Assembly: GCA_964627045.1 (NCBI GenBank)
Contig: CAZVIK010000068.1
Location: 1 to 17,742 of the forward strand
Direction: 5' to 3'
Source of the DNA: CAZVIK01 sp964627045
GTDB lineage: Bacteria; Acidobacteriota; Terriglobia; Bryobacterales; Bryobacteraceae
DNA length: 17,742 nt
The notes beneath the pieces are model-generated. The model ran no database searches and was not told where the DNA came from. It saw only the letters and a list, made by a program, of their open reading frames with translations. The position numbers and the translations under genes were made by a program. Below are positions 6,805 to 14,292 of the stretch, in pieces; position 1 is the stretch's first letter; every line of letters begins with the position of its first letter.

Positions 6805-8894
6805 CTACGGACGGATTCTCGCCGCCCAGCCGCCGCCTTCGGCCAGCCGGACTTTCAAACGTGTGTCCCGCGTGACGGCTGTCTTCGTGAGTTTGTAGTC
6901 GCTGCCCACGCGGTCCGCGTTCACGCCATCTTGGTAAGCGGCCATCTGGAAAGGCCCTACCGGCAGGAACGACAGGTCGAACTCCAACTCGCGCGGCGTC
7001 CAGTTGGTCATCGCTCCGATGTACCACTCCTTTCCGCTCCGCCGCGCCACCACCACGTACTCGGCGATCTTCGCATCAAGAACGCGAGTTTCATCCCAGA
7101 CGCTCGGCACCGGACCCAGGAACTCCATCGCTTCCGGCTCCCGCAGATAATTCGAGGGACTGTCGGAGAGCATCTGGAGCGGACTTTCGAAGACCACGTA
7201 CATCGCCAGTTGATGGCAGCGTGTTCCCAGCGACATGGGCCGGTCGAAGACCGGCGCGAAGTTCCGCTTGGAGGCGTTGAGCATCGCGCCCGGCGTGTAG
7301 TCCATCGGCCCCAGAAACATCCGCGTGAAGGGCAGAGTCACATCGTGGAGGGGGTCGGCGTCGGCGCTCCACTTGCTGTTTTCCATGCCCTTGACGCCTT
7401 CATTGCTGATGATATTGGGCCAGGTCCGCGTGAGAAGCGCCGATCGCTGCGCCCCGTGGAAATCGACCAGCATCTTGCGCCGGGCGGCCTCTCGCGCCAA
7501 ATCGTGGTAGAAGTTCATCAACGGCTGGTCGTCGCGCTGCATGAAATCCACCTTGATTCCCTTCACCCCCCATTTCTCGTACTGGTCCAGCGCGGGTTGC
7601 ATCTGATCGGCCAGGGTTTTCCAAACCACCCAGAGGATGACGCCGACGTTCTTCTGCCTGCCGTAGGCAACAATCTCCTCGACATTGACGGCCGGCACCA
7701 TTTCTAGGACGTTTCCAAGTTTGTACCAGCCTTCGTCGAGGATGATGTACTCGATGCCGTACTTCGAGGCGAAATCGATAAAGTACTTGTAGGTCTCGGT
7801 GTTGACCCCGCTCTTGAATTCCACGCCGTAAATGTTGTTGGCGTTCCACCAGGCCCACGCCACCTTGCCCGGTGTGCTCGAGGGAGGGTCGGCCACCTGC
7901 GCAGGCTTGGGGAGCAGCCACANNNNNNNNNNTTTTTCCCCCTATTTTTATTCCCCCCCGTTAATTTTTTTGGGGTTAACCACTGCCCCCCCCCACTTGC
8001 CCGTTTGATCCAGGAAGTGTCGGCCACCTGCGAAGGCTTGGCGAGCAGCCACACCAGGGAGTTCGTGATGAGCTCGCCGTCTTTTTCCGCGATGCCCAGA
8101 ATGCGCCACGGATAGGTCCGCGTGCCGCGTGTCCGCGCGATGTAATCGGCCGGCTCCGTTACGCGGAGGTCGCGGTCGGGCTTCAGCGCTTCCTTGAGCG
8201 GGTACGGCGGGAACACCGCCTCCAGTCCGGCGGCGCCGGTTCCGCGAAGCCACAGCCCGGGATAATCCTCCACGTCGGATTCGGCGATGGCGACCTTCAC
8301 GCCGCCCGCCTCCACAACCGCTGGCAGCGTGGCGATCGCCTTCGGCGTGATCGCGCTGAGCTTCTGCGGCGTGTACTTGCGTTCGTTGTGCGAGAAGAAG
8401 CTCTCTTCCTGCGGATAGTAGACCGTGTAGTCCGCCGCGAAGCGGAACACCGCCTCTTCGCCGGCGACCTGCACCTGCGCTTGCGGCAGCGAACTCTCCA
8501 GGCGGTAGGCCACCCCCTCGTTGTAGGCTCGGAACGTCACGGCGAAGCCGTCTTCGCCCTCGATGTGGAGTTCGTTGTAGCTCTCGCGAATCGCCGCCGA
8601 CTTCTGCCGCACCACGGGCTCCAGGACGCGGTCCACGCTCTGCCGATTCGCGGCGCGCACCTTGATGCCGCGCCCCAAGCGGGCCTGATCGACGCGGATC
8701 GACGCCGTGGAATCCCGCAACACGGCGGCGCCGTTCACGAGCACGTCGTATTGCAGCGTTTCCGCCGCGCGAATCCGCACCTCGATTCGCTTGTCGGGCG
8801 AGGACAGCGTGTAGCTGGACTGGGCGGCTGCGTGCGCCGCCGTCCAAAGTAAGAGCACAAACAGAAACGGGGACTTTTCCAGGCGTGCGGTCAC
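6805..8894 (-). CDS. Glycoside hydrolase family 97 (alpha-galactosidase/alpha-glucosidase type), split by an assembly artefact
   Basis: This is one secreted GH97 enzyme of about 652 residues once the assembly error is undone. A GTG at 8894 with GAGAGG about 9 bases upstream opens a signal peptide ending AHAAAQ. The N-terminal beta-sandwich (SYTLSSPDKRIEVRI, FRAYNEGVAYRLES) is followed by the linker VADTSWIK. The (beta/alpha)8 barrel starts PGKVAWAWWN, then IEYIILDEGWYKLGN, GVKGIKVDFMQRDDQP, VDFHGAQR and ISNEGVKGMEN. The Asp in KVDFM (about residue 406) matches the nucleophile of retaining GH97 alpha-galactosidases; inverting SusB-type enzymes use Glu bases elsewhere, so a retaining enzyme is inferred. 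The two halves appear in different frames only because 7923-8019 is a gap plus a degraded duplicate of 7801-7888. It likely acts in the periplasm on oligosaccharides. Confidence 0.9.
7923..8019. other. Assembly gap (10 N) plus low-quality duplicate of neighbouring GH97 sequence
   Basis: Ns occupy 7923-7932. The homopolymer-rich stretch 7933-8019 aligns base by base, with many errors, to 7801-7888. Next to it, the 34-base segments 7889-7922 and 8020-8053 are the same sequence with two mismatches. Two contig ends therefore overlap and were joined with a placeholder gap. Confidence 0.88.
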
Positions 8895-8973
8895 ACCAGC
8901 ACCCTCTCTTTCGGCGTCAGGCCCGCGTAAAAAAAGGACGTTGTACGGAACCCGACAGATCAGGGTAACCCAG

Positions 8974-8990
8974 ATCCGGCACGCCCGGAT
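8974..8990 (-). terminator. Small hairpin after the 122-residue protein gene
   Basis: ATCCGG and CCGGAT form a perfect 6-bp stem with a 5-base loop, 9 bases past the stop of the minus-strand gene ending at 9000. A run of seven T on the minus strand (8935-8929) lies about 40 bases further on and is not adjacent, so this is at best a weak terminator candidate. Confidence 0.3.
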
Positions 8991-8999
8991 ACCGCCGCG

Positions 9000-9368
9000 T
9001 CAGGACTTCGGCACGCGGAAGCCGATTCGCGCGGGCTTCCGTCCGGCCTGAACCTTCATAACTTTGCAGACCAGGACGACGCCTTCCGGCGCGGCGACCA
9101 CGCGCGTCGTGTTGTTCGCCGCATCCAGGCCGGACATTACGAACACCTGCCAGGACGGCACAATGAAATCGAGTACCCGGATGGACTCCCCGGCGCCGCG
9201 AACCGTGACGACCAGTTCCTCGTCGTCCTTGCAGGCCTTTTGCATCGCCGACACCTGGCCCAGAATCGCCGCCCCAAGACTTTCCGGCTTGACCGGCGCG
9301 GGTTCGGCGGCGACGCTATCGACCAGCGCCTGCTGCGCCAATTGCTTGGCGATCTCCCCCAGTGCCAT
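9000..9368 (-). CDS. Conserved hypothetical protein, 122 residues
   Basis: I do not recognise this family. The ATG at 9368 is well supported by GGAGGG five bases upstream. The product has an amphipathic N-terminal segment (GEIAKQLAQQALVDSV), a short proline-containing linker, then a compact, probably beta-rich region with DEELVVTVRGAGESIRVLDF and PEGVVLVCKVMKV, and a basic C-terminus. There is no signal peptide, membrane segment or cysteine pair suggesting metal binding. Base composition matches the neighbours. It lies between the dienelactone-hydrolase-like gene (105 bp upstream) and the GH97 gene (105 bp downstream), all on the minus strand, but no shared operon is evident. Coding status rests on the start signal, codon bias and protein-like composition. 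Confidence 0.68.
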   Translation of the reverse strand: MALGEIAKQLAQQALVDSVAAEPAPVKPESLGAAILGQVSAMQKACKDDEELVVTVRGAGESIRVLDFIVPSWQVFVMSGLDAANNTTRVVAAPEGVVLVCKVMKVQAGRKPARIGFRVPKS

Positions 9369-9410
9369 TGGTTCCCTCCAGCCGGGTGCCGCTAGACGTG
9401 CGCGAGACTA

Positions 9411-9445
9411 CCGCGGCGGCAACCCGGCCCAGGGCCCCGCCGCGG
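9411..9445 (-). terminator. Strong nested hairpin between the Tat hydrolase gene and the 122-residue protein gene
   Basis: CCGCGGCGG (9411-9419) is complementary to CCGCCGCGG (9437-9445). Inside the loop, GGCCC and GGGCC can pair around a single A. It lies 28 bases past the stop of the gene ending at 9474 and before the start at 9368. No T-tract follows, so it may act as an mRNA-stabilising or REP-like element as easily as a terminator. Confidence 0.38.
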
Positions 9446-9473
9446 CAAGCTCATGCGTGCGAACCCGCGCGCT

Positions 9474-10298
9474 TCAGCGGTACTTCGGAAACAGTTCCTT
9501 CAACCGGGCCCACGCCGCCGCACGCGCTTTTTGATTGGGCTCGGTGGCGTCGGGCTGCGCGCCGGCGCGCATGAAGCCGTGGGCGGCGCCGTCGTAAATC
9601 ACGCTCTCAAACGACTTCCCCGCCGCCTTCATCTGCTCCGCCGTGGCCGGGATGCTCGCATTGACCCGCGCGTCGGCTCCGCCGTAGAAACCATAGATGG
9701 GCGCCTGGATCCTCGCGATTGCAGCCGCGTCCGGGCCGGTGCCGTAAAAGACGAATCCGGCGTCGATGTCCTTGCGGTTGGTGGCGAAGCTGAAGGTCTG
9801 CGATCCGCCCCAGGAAAAGCCGGTGACACAGACCTTGCCGTTGCAGCCGGGCAACTTGCGGGCGTAATCGACCATCGCGCTCAGATCGGCCGTGATCTGG
9901 TCCGGGCTCAAGCTGCGGATCGCCTCGCCAACCTTGTCGGCCGGGATGTCCTTGGTGCGCCCGCCGTTGGCGCCGAGGCCGGAAAGCAGATCGGGCGCGA
10001 TCGCCAGGAAGCCGATCGCAGCGAACTCGTCCGTCACGCTCTCCACCCAATCGGTCATCCCGAAGATCTCGTGAATCACCACGATGGCCGGAGCCTTGCC
10101 CTGCCCCTGCGGATGGGCCACCAAGGAATCGACCGACCGGTTCCCGTACTTCACCGATACCCACTCGCGCTTGCGCGGTGAAGCATCCACCATCTTGCGC
10201 GCCCAATCCTGAGCGCCCAGTTGCGATGCACCGATCCCGGCCGCGGCGACACCCATGACGCTGCCCTCCAGAAACCCTCGTCTCGATACGGTATGCAT
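9474..10298 (-). CDS. Tat-exported dienelactone hydrolase family protein with a serine nucleophile
   Basis: This is a 274-residue alpha/beta hydrolase of the dienelactone hydrolase family (COG0412 type). The N-terminus has a twin-arginine motif SRRGFLEG followed by an Ala/Gly-rich hydrophobic stretch, predicting folded export. Conserved family features are HEIFG (Glu77), the nucleophile elbow GFSWGG (Ser162), GGADARV (Asp209) and DGAAHGF (His240). True dienelactone hydrolases use Cys in GYCxGG; here Ser replaces it, so a general carboxylesterase activity is more likely than classical dienelactone opening. The ATG at 10298 is supported by GGAG five bases upstream and by the Tat signal beginning there; the longer open frame to 10439 adds only basic, unconserved residues. 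It is downstream of the maturase gene on the same strand with a 178-bp gap. Confidence 0.9.
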   Translation of the reverse strand: MHTVSRRGFLEGSVMGVAAAGIGASQLGAQDWARKMVDASPRKREWVSVKYGNRSVDSLVAHPQGQGKAPAIVVIHEIFGMTDWVESVTDEFAAIGFLAIAPDLLSGLGANGGRTKDIPADKVGEAIRSLSPDQITADLSAMVDYARKLPGCNGKVCVTGFSWGGSQTFSFATNRKDIDAGFVFYGTGPDAAAIARIQAPIYGFYGGADARVNASIPATAEQMKAAGKSFESVIYDGAAHGFMRAGAQPDATEPNQKARAAAWARLKELFPKYR

Positions 10299-10339
10299 TT
10301 TCTCCGTGCTCCTCTCCAACGGAATCCGAAGGACACCTC

Positions 10340-10355
10340 GACGCCGTCCGGCGTC
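10340..10355. repeat. Short perfect inverted repeat in the 5' region of the Tat hydrolase gene
   Basis: GACGCC and GGCGTC flank the loop GTCC, about 42-57 bases upstream of the ATG at 10298 and after the maturase gene. It could be a terminator remnant of the maturase gene or a leader structure; no T-tract is present. Confidence 0.3.
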
Positions 10356-10476
10356 CTGGCGGTGCCCACATCCTGTATTCTCCGACGAGGAGACCCGGCG
10401 GCACAAGCGAATTCGAAGTTTCCGGTCCGCGACGCTCATTTCCGTCCGCCTCGCTGCTGTTTCGCCGCCGGCGGGG

Positions 10477-11700
10477 TTACGCCGCGCCGCAGCACTTCTT
10501 GTACTTGCGGCCGCTGCCGCACGGGCACGGATCGTTGCGGCCGGCCTTGGGCTGCGTGGAATGAAACCCCGGCTGCGGACCGAGGCGTCGCGCGGCCAGC
10601 CGCCGGATCGGCTCGCGGCTGTGCAGGAAAAACCGTTTCAGTCCGGCGCACAGGTAGTTGAGGCCGGGCTCGCCGTCCGGCGTCGTCTGGAAGCGGTATT
10701 TGGGACAACCCCCATTGCACTGAGCCAACACTTCGCATTCGCGGCAATAACGGGGAAGCGTGTCGCGCTTGGCGTCGCCGAACGCCCGTTGCGCGGGGCT
10801 GTCCACCAACTCGGCCAAAGGCGTCTCGCAGATATTTCCCAGGCAGTGCTCCCGGTCGACGTAATGATCGCACGGGAAGAAATCGCCGTTATGTTCGAGG
10901 ACCGGAATCTGTCCGCAGGTCTCGAGAAAGACGCACTGGGAATGCTCCATGCCCAGGGCCGGGCGCGCAGCCTCCTCGAAGGTCTGAACGGCGATGCGAT
11001 CGGTGTCGCGCGACATCCACTCGTCGAACATCTTGCACAGGAATGCGCCGTAGTCCTCCGGCGACGGCGTGTGCGGCGTGACGCGCCCGGTTGCGGGCTC
11101 CCGTTCCACCACCGGCAGCAGTCCCAGATAAGTGCCGCCGATGTCTCGAAAGTGGCGGTACACGTCCAGCGGGCGGCGCACGTTGAGGCTGTGCACGACG
11201 CACAGAACGTCGATACCGACGCCGTGTTTGCGCAACCGTTCGTATCCCCGCATCGCCTGGCGGTAGGTCGGCTGTCCTCCGCGCGTGACGCGAAAGGCGT
11301 CGTGCAGTTCCGCCGGCCCATCCAGGCTGATGCCCACGTGGAACCGCTCCGCCGCCAGGAACCGGCACCATTCGTCGTCCAGCAGCACGCCGTTGGTCTG
11401 CATCCCGTTGCGGACGGTCCAACCCGCGGGCTTGTGCTTCCGCTGGAGTTCCACCACCCGGCGGAAGTAGTCCAGGCCGAGCGTGGTCGGCTCGCCTCCG
11501 TGCCATGAGAAATCGACCGAGGGCCCGGGCGCGGCGGCGAAGTGTTGGACGATGTAGGCTTCCAACAGGGCCTCGGACATTCGCGGGGCCGGCGAATCGG
11601 GATAAAGGCTCCGCTTGCCAAGGTAGTAGCAATAGTGGCAATCGAGATTGCTCACCGCGCCCGCCGGTTTGACGAAGATCTGGAATTCCCGCGCTGCCAT
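10477..11700 (-). CDS. Anaerobic sulfatase-maturase-like radical SAM/SPASM protein with C-terminal SEC-C motif; first cluster cysteine is Ser
   Basis: Enzymes of this family convert an active-site Cys or Ser of sulfatases to formylglycine using S-adenosylmethionine and three iron-sulfur clusters. The 407-residue product has the family's FVKPAG start, SWHGGEPTTLGLDYFRR, MQTNGVLLDDEWCRFL, ISLDGP, EHNGDFFPCDHYVD and the Cys-rich SPASM end (YCRECEVLAQCNGGCPKYRF). It ends in the zinc-binding SEC-C motif NDPCPCGSGRKYKKCC (about 389-404). The radical SAM motif CxxxCxxC reads SNLDCHYC: Ser17 (AGC, 11652-11650) stands where the first cysteine belongs. That would disturb the catalytic [4Fe-4S] cluster unless it is a base error. 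The ATG at 11700 was preferred over an in-frame TTG at 11706. No sulfatase gene lies in this window. Confidence 0.9.
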   Translation of the reverse strand: MAAREFQIFVKPAGAVSNLDCHYCYYLGKRSLYPDSPAPRMSEALLEAYIVQHFAAAPGPSVDFSWHGGEPTTLGLDYFRRVVELQRKHKPAGWTVRNGMQTNGVLLDDEWCRFLAAERFHVGISLDGPAELHDAFRVTRGGQPTYRQAMRGYERLRKHGVGIDVLCVVHSLNVRRPLDVYRHFRDIGGTYLGLLPVVEREPATGRVTPHTPSPEDYGAFLCKMFDEWMSRDTDRIAVQTFEEAARPALGMEHSQCVFLETCGQIPVLEHNGDFFPCDHYVDREHCLGNICETPLAELVDSPAQRAFGDAKRDTLPRYCRECEVLAQCNGGCPKYRFQTTPDGEPGLNYLCAGLKRFFLHSREPIRRLAARRLGPQPGFHSTQPKAGRNDPCPCGSGRKYKKCCGAA

Positions 11701-11727
11701 GCCCAACCGGCGATCCGGTCACCCACG

Positions 11728-11733
11728 ATTGTA
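11728..11733 (-). promoter_or_regulatory. Candidate -10 element of the maturase gene
   Basis: TACAAT on the minus strand (11733-11728) matches five of six consensus positions and would put transcription start near 11721, about 20 bases before the ATG at 11700. No convincing -35 hexamer is seen at 16-18 bases. Confidence 0.3.
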
Positions 11734-11934
11734 CATCCGCTCTTTCGGCGGGGCAGCAAATTTGAAAATGCCGGAACGTGCACTGTGCATCCTTGCCGCA
11801 GCCGGATTTGCGCTCAAAAGGAAAGAAGCGACGCGCGGACCGAAACGCCATCTAACGTCGAAGGTCCGCCGTTTGGAGTTCATGGGAAGAACCGATCGGT
11901 CGTGAATGAAAGCGTTTTTGACCGGGAGGTCGAT

Positions 11935-12344
11935 ATGACAAAGCGTATGGCCCGAGTGCTTTTTGCCGCGGCCTTGGCCGTGGCGATTTCCGCCCCGTTA
12001 GCGGCTCAGTCAACCCATCTGGCGGTGAACGTGCCGTTCGAGTTCAACATCCACTCGACGGTCCTTCCCGCGGGAGAGTACCTGTTTCGTTGATCGTGTT
12101 GCGGAGCCTCGATGGAATGGCGGGCGCCGTGGTGTTAACGACGAGCGGCCGAACGTCGGAAAAAGAGAGTGGCGCGGCCGCCCTGACCTTCCACCGTTAC
12201 GGAGACAGCTACTTCTTGTCGTCAATTCGGAACGGGTTCACGGGAATTGCAAACACCGTGCCGGCGACCCGCCGCGAGGAGGAGCTCCGCCGGACGGCAA
12301 CCGAGCAAAAGTTCGAGGTGACCGCCTACCTTGCGCGCCGCTAA
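11935..12344 (+). pseudogene. Small secreted acidobacterial-type protein, frameshifted
   Basis: The ATG at 11935, preceded by GGGAGGT at five bases, starts a signal peptide (VLFAAALAVAISAPLAAQ). The mature start is HLAVNVPFEFNIHSTVLPAGEYLF, and the frame then stops at 12091-12093. The rest of the protein continues in another frame from about 12087: SLIVLRSLDGMAGAVVLTT, then ALTFHRYGDSYFLSSI and a charged C-terminus ending at 12344. Together they recreate a common acidobacterial secreted protein of about 130-140 residues with the pattern PFxF, LPAGEY, LRSxDG and HRYGDxYFL. I know it only as an uncharacterised exported protein, recalled from memory. Compared with that pattern a few codons plus one base seem missing at the junction, which is a deletion in the gene or a sequencing error. 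It diverges from the maturase gene. Confidence 0.75.
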
Positions 12345-12468
12345 ATTCGGCTTCGCTCGATCGAGGCGCGACCCCGCGGCCGCGCCGCGATTCTCTGATT
12401 TTCCGTTTCTGTGCTGTGGCGTGTGTTGGCCGCTCCGGGTCCCGCCCGCGTAAGGCGCACACCCGGGC

Positions 12469-13299
12469 TCAGTCTCGGACGTTCCCCGCGCAGCCCCGAA
12501 TCGCCGCGCGCGCCACGATGCCCAGCTTTTCCCACGCCGTAAGGCGAATGTGCTGTGAATACACGTCGAACCCCGACGCTTCAATCTTTTCGAGCAACCG
12601 GCGGTAAATCTCGATGAGCGCCCACAGGCAGGCCCGATTGCGCGGCGCCACCAACCCGAGCAACTCGGGAGCGGCGGCGTAATATTCCCGCGCTCGCGCC
12701 GCCTGCACGCGCAGCAACTCGACGCCCTGGTATCGCGCCCGGTCTTCCTGCGGCAGGTAGTCCCGGCCTCTCCCGGCGTCTTCTTTCTGGTCTCGCAGGA
12801 TGTTGGTCAACTGAAACGCGACGCCGCACCGCTCGGCCAGTTCCAGCGCCCGGGGCGACTCGAAACCGAGCACGTGCACCACGCACTGTCCCACCACGCC
12901 CGCCACACGATAACAGTAGCGGTAGAGGTCGTCGAACGCCTCGAACCGCACCGGGCCGAGGTCGGAGGTCACGCCCGCGATCATCTCGTGGAAGTACTCG
13001 TGCGGGATGGCGAACCGGCGCACGGTGTCGGAAAACGCCGGCCAGACCGGATGGTCCGGGGGCGCCCCCGCCAGCGCCCGGTCCATCTCGCCGCCCCACC
13101 GCTCCAGCGCGGCCCGCGCCTGGGAGGCGTCCTCCGCGTCGTCGCTCAAATCGTCGCACCGGCGCATGAAGGCGTATAGCGCGCACATCGCGTCGTGCTC
13201 GGCGCGCCGCAGCAGCACAAATGAGTAGTAGAAATTGCGCGCGCGGCGTCGCGTGATGCGGCGGCAGTAGGCGTAAGAGGCGGCCGTCGAGTGGCTCAT
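12469..13299 (-). CDS. hpnD: Presqualene diphosphate synthase (HpnD-like)
   Basis: This trans-isoprenyl diphosphate synthase of the squalene/phytoene synthase fold condenses two farnesyl diphosphates to presqualene diphosphate in the HpnCDE route to squalene and hopanoids. The 276-residue product shows the first Asp-rich motif DDLSDD (49-54) and the second, NILRDQKEDAGRGRDYLP (roughly 167-184), both carrying the magnesium-binding Asp residues. The N-terminal RARNFYYSFVLLRR block and YRYCYRVAGVVGQ are typical of the HpnD group. Its ATG at 13299 overlaps the hpnC stop as ATGA, so the two are translationally coupled. The usual third gene, hpnE (amine oxidase-like desaturase), does not follow: downstream is a convergent end at 12344. 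hpnE is probably elsewhere in the genome. Confidence 0.92.
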   Translation of the reverse strand: MSHSTAASYAYCRRITRRRARNFYYSFVLLRRAEHDAMCALYAFMRRCDDLSDDAEDASQARAALERWGGEMDRALAGAPPDHPVWPAFSDTVRRFAIPHEYFHEMIAGVTSDLGPVRFEAFDDLYRYCYRVAGVVGQCVVHVLGFESPRALELAERCGVAFQLTNILRDQKEDAGRGRDYLPQEDRARYQGVELLRVQAARAREYYAAAPELLGLVAPRNRACLWALIEIYRRLLEKIEASGFDVYSQHIRLTAWEKLGIVARAAIRGCAGNVRD

Positions 13300-14225
13300 G
13301 CGGCGTGCCGGAAGGCCGCGCGAGCGGCCGTCGAAAGAAAAATCCAGGTGCGTTCGAGCCGCGCGATGCGCGGGCGGCGTGCGAACACGTCGTAGTCCTG
13401 CCGTTCGATCTTCTCGAGAATCCGCATCCCGCCGCGGCTGAACAGCTCGATGTCCACCGCCAGCCGCCGGTCCACGCTCCGCACCAGCGGAAGCCCTTCT
13501 TCGAAAAACCGGCGGGCCACGCCGACGGCCTCCCGAAGCGCCGCGCGAAACCCCGGCGTGGCGCTGCGCTCCAACACTTCGCTCTCCGTCGAGCCGTGCG
13601 ACGCCAGCAGATCCAACGGAAGATAAATCCGGCCGCGGTCAAGATCCGGCGATACGTCCTGCCAGAAGTTCGCCAGTTGCAGTGCCGTGCACGTCGCGTC
13701 GGAGAGCCGCCGGCGCTCCTCGTCGCGATAGCCGCACAAACACAATACGAGCCGGCCCACCGGGTTGGCCGACCAGCGGCAGTAAGCCAGCACCTCGTCC
13801 CAGTTGCGGTAGCGGCGCACCGTCTGGTCCTGCACGAAGGCGCGGATCAGGTGCTGAAACGGCTCCGCCTGCAACTCATGACGGGCCACGGTCTCCCGCA
13901 AGGCTACGAACACGGGATGCGAGGCCTCCCCGGCGAACATCCGGTCCAGTTCCCCGCCCCACCATCCAAGCAGCCGAAGGCTTTCCGCGGAGTCGCCGAT
14001 CTCGTCGCCCAGGTCGTCCGCCCAGCGGCAGAACGCGTAGAGGTTGGCAAAATCCTGCCGCAGGCGGCGCGGCAGCAGGAGACTGACGACGTGGAAATTC
14101 TCGTAGTGGCTGGAAGCGAGCCACGCGGCGTAAGCCTCGGCCTCCGCAAGCGGCCAGGCGCGCGTGAGCGGCCCCGTGGAATGGACGAACTCACGCGGCG
14201 GAAGGAAACAAGAAGCGGAATCCAC
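13296..14225 (-). CDS. hpnC: HpnC-like hydroxysqualene synthase
   Basis: HpnC converts presqualene diphosphate to hydroxysqualene, the second step of the HpnCDE squalene pathway. The 309-residue product belongs to the squalene/phytoene synthase family. It shows ENFHVVSLLLPRRLR near the N-terminus, the first Asp-rich motif WADDLGDE, YCRWSANPVGRLVL, and the second motif LANFWQDVSPDLDRGRIYLP. The N-terminal SHYENFHVVS sequence and the NFWQDV motif separate it from HpnD, supporting the HpnC call. The start is a GTG at 14225 with no clear Shine-Dalgarno; a later start is possible but would cut the N-terminal segment. It sits 67 bp after the symporter gene on the same strand, so read-through from the upstream operon is plausible. 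Confidence 0.9.
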   Translation of the reverse strand: MDSASCFLPPREFVHSTGPLTRAWPLAEAEAYAAWLASSHYENFHVVSLLLPRRLRQDFANLYAFCRWADDLGDEIGDSAESLRLLGWWGGELDRMFAGEASHPVFVALRETVARHELQAEPFQHLIRAFVQDQTVRRYRNWDEVLAYCRWSANPVGRLVLCLCGYRDEERRRLSDATCTALQLANFWQDVSPDLDRGRIYLPLDLLASHGSTESEVLERSATPGFRAALREAVGVARRFFEEGLPLVRSVDRRLAVDIELFSRGGMRILEKIERQDYDVFARRPRIARLERTWIFLSTAARAAFRHAA

Positions 14226-14292
14226 GTCTTCTACAGGGTACCGGAAACCGCAGCCGGTGCGCTCAGGGAAGCGATGCCGTAACCGCTCCCGC

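Noticed and set aside
7933..8004. Homopolymer-rich low-complexity stretch as a biological repeat or AT-rich regulatory site
   Set aside because: It aligns throughout to the adjacent GH97 coding sequence with base-calling type errors, next to a run of N.
10299..10439. N-terminal extension of the Tat hydrolase
   Set aside because: The twin-arginine signal and a good ribosome-binding site define the start at 10298.
12360..12390. GGCGCG/CGCGCC hairpin as a terminator for the plus-strand gene
   Set aside because: The stem is short and GC-rich with no adjacent T-tract; such pairs are common by chance at this base composition.
12581..13642. Long minus-strand open frame across hpnD and hpnC
   Set aside because: It is in a different frame from two well-supported genes and has the Arg/Gly/Ala-rich composition of a GC-rich shadow frame.
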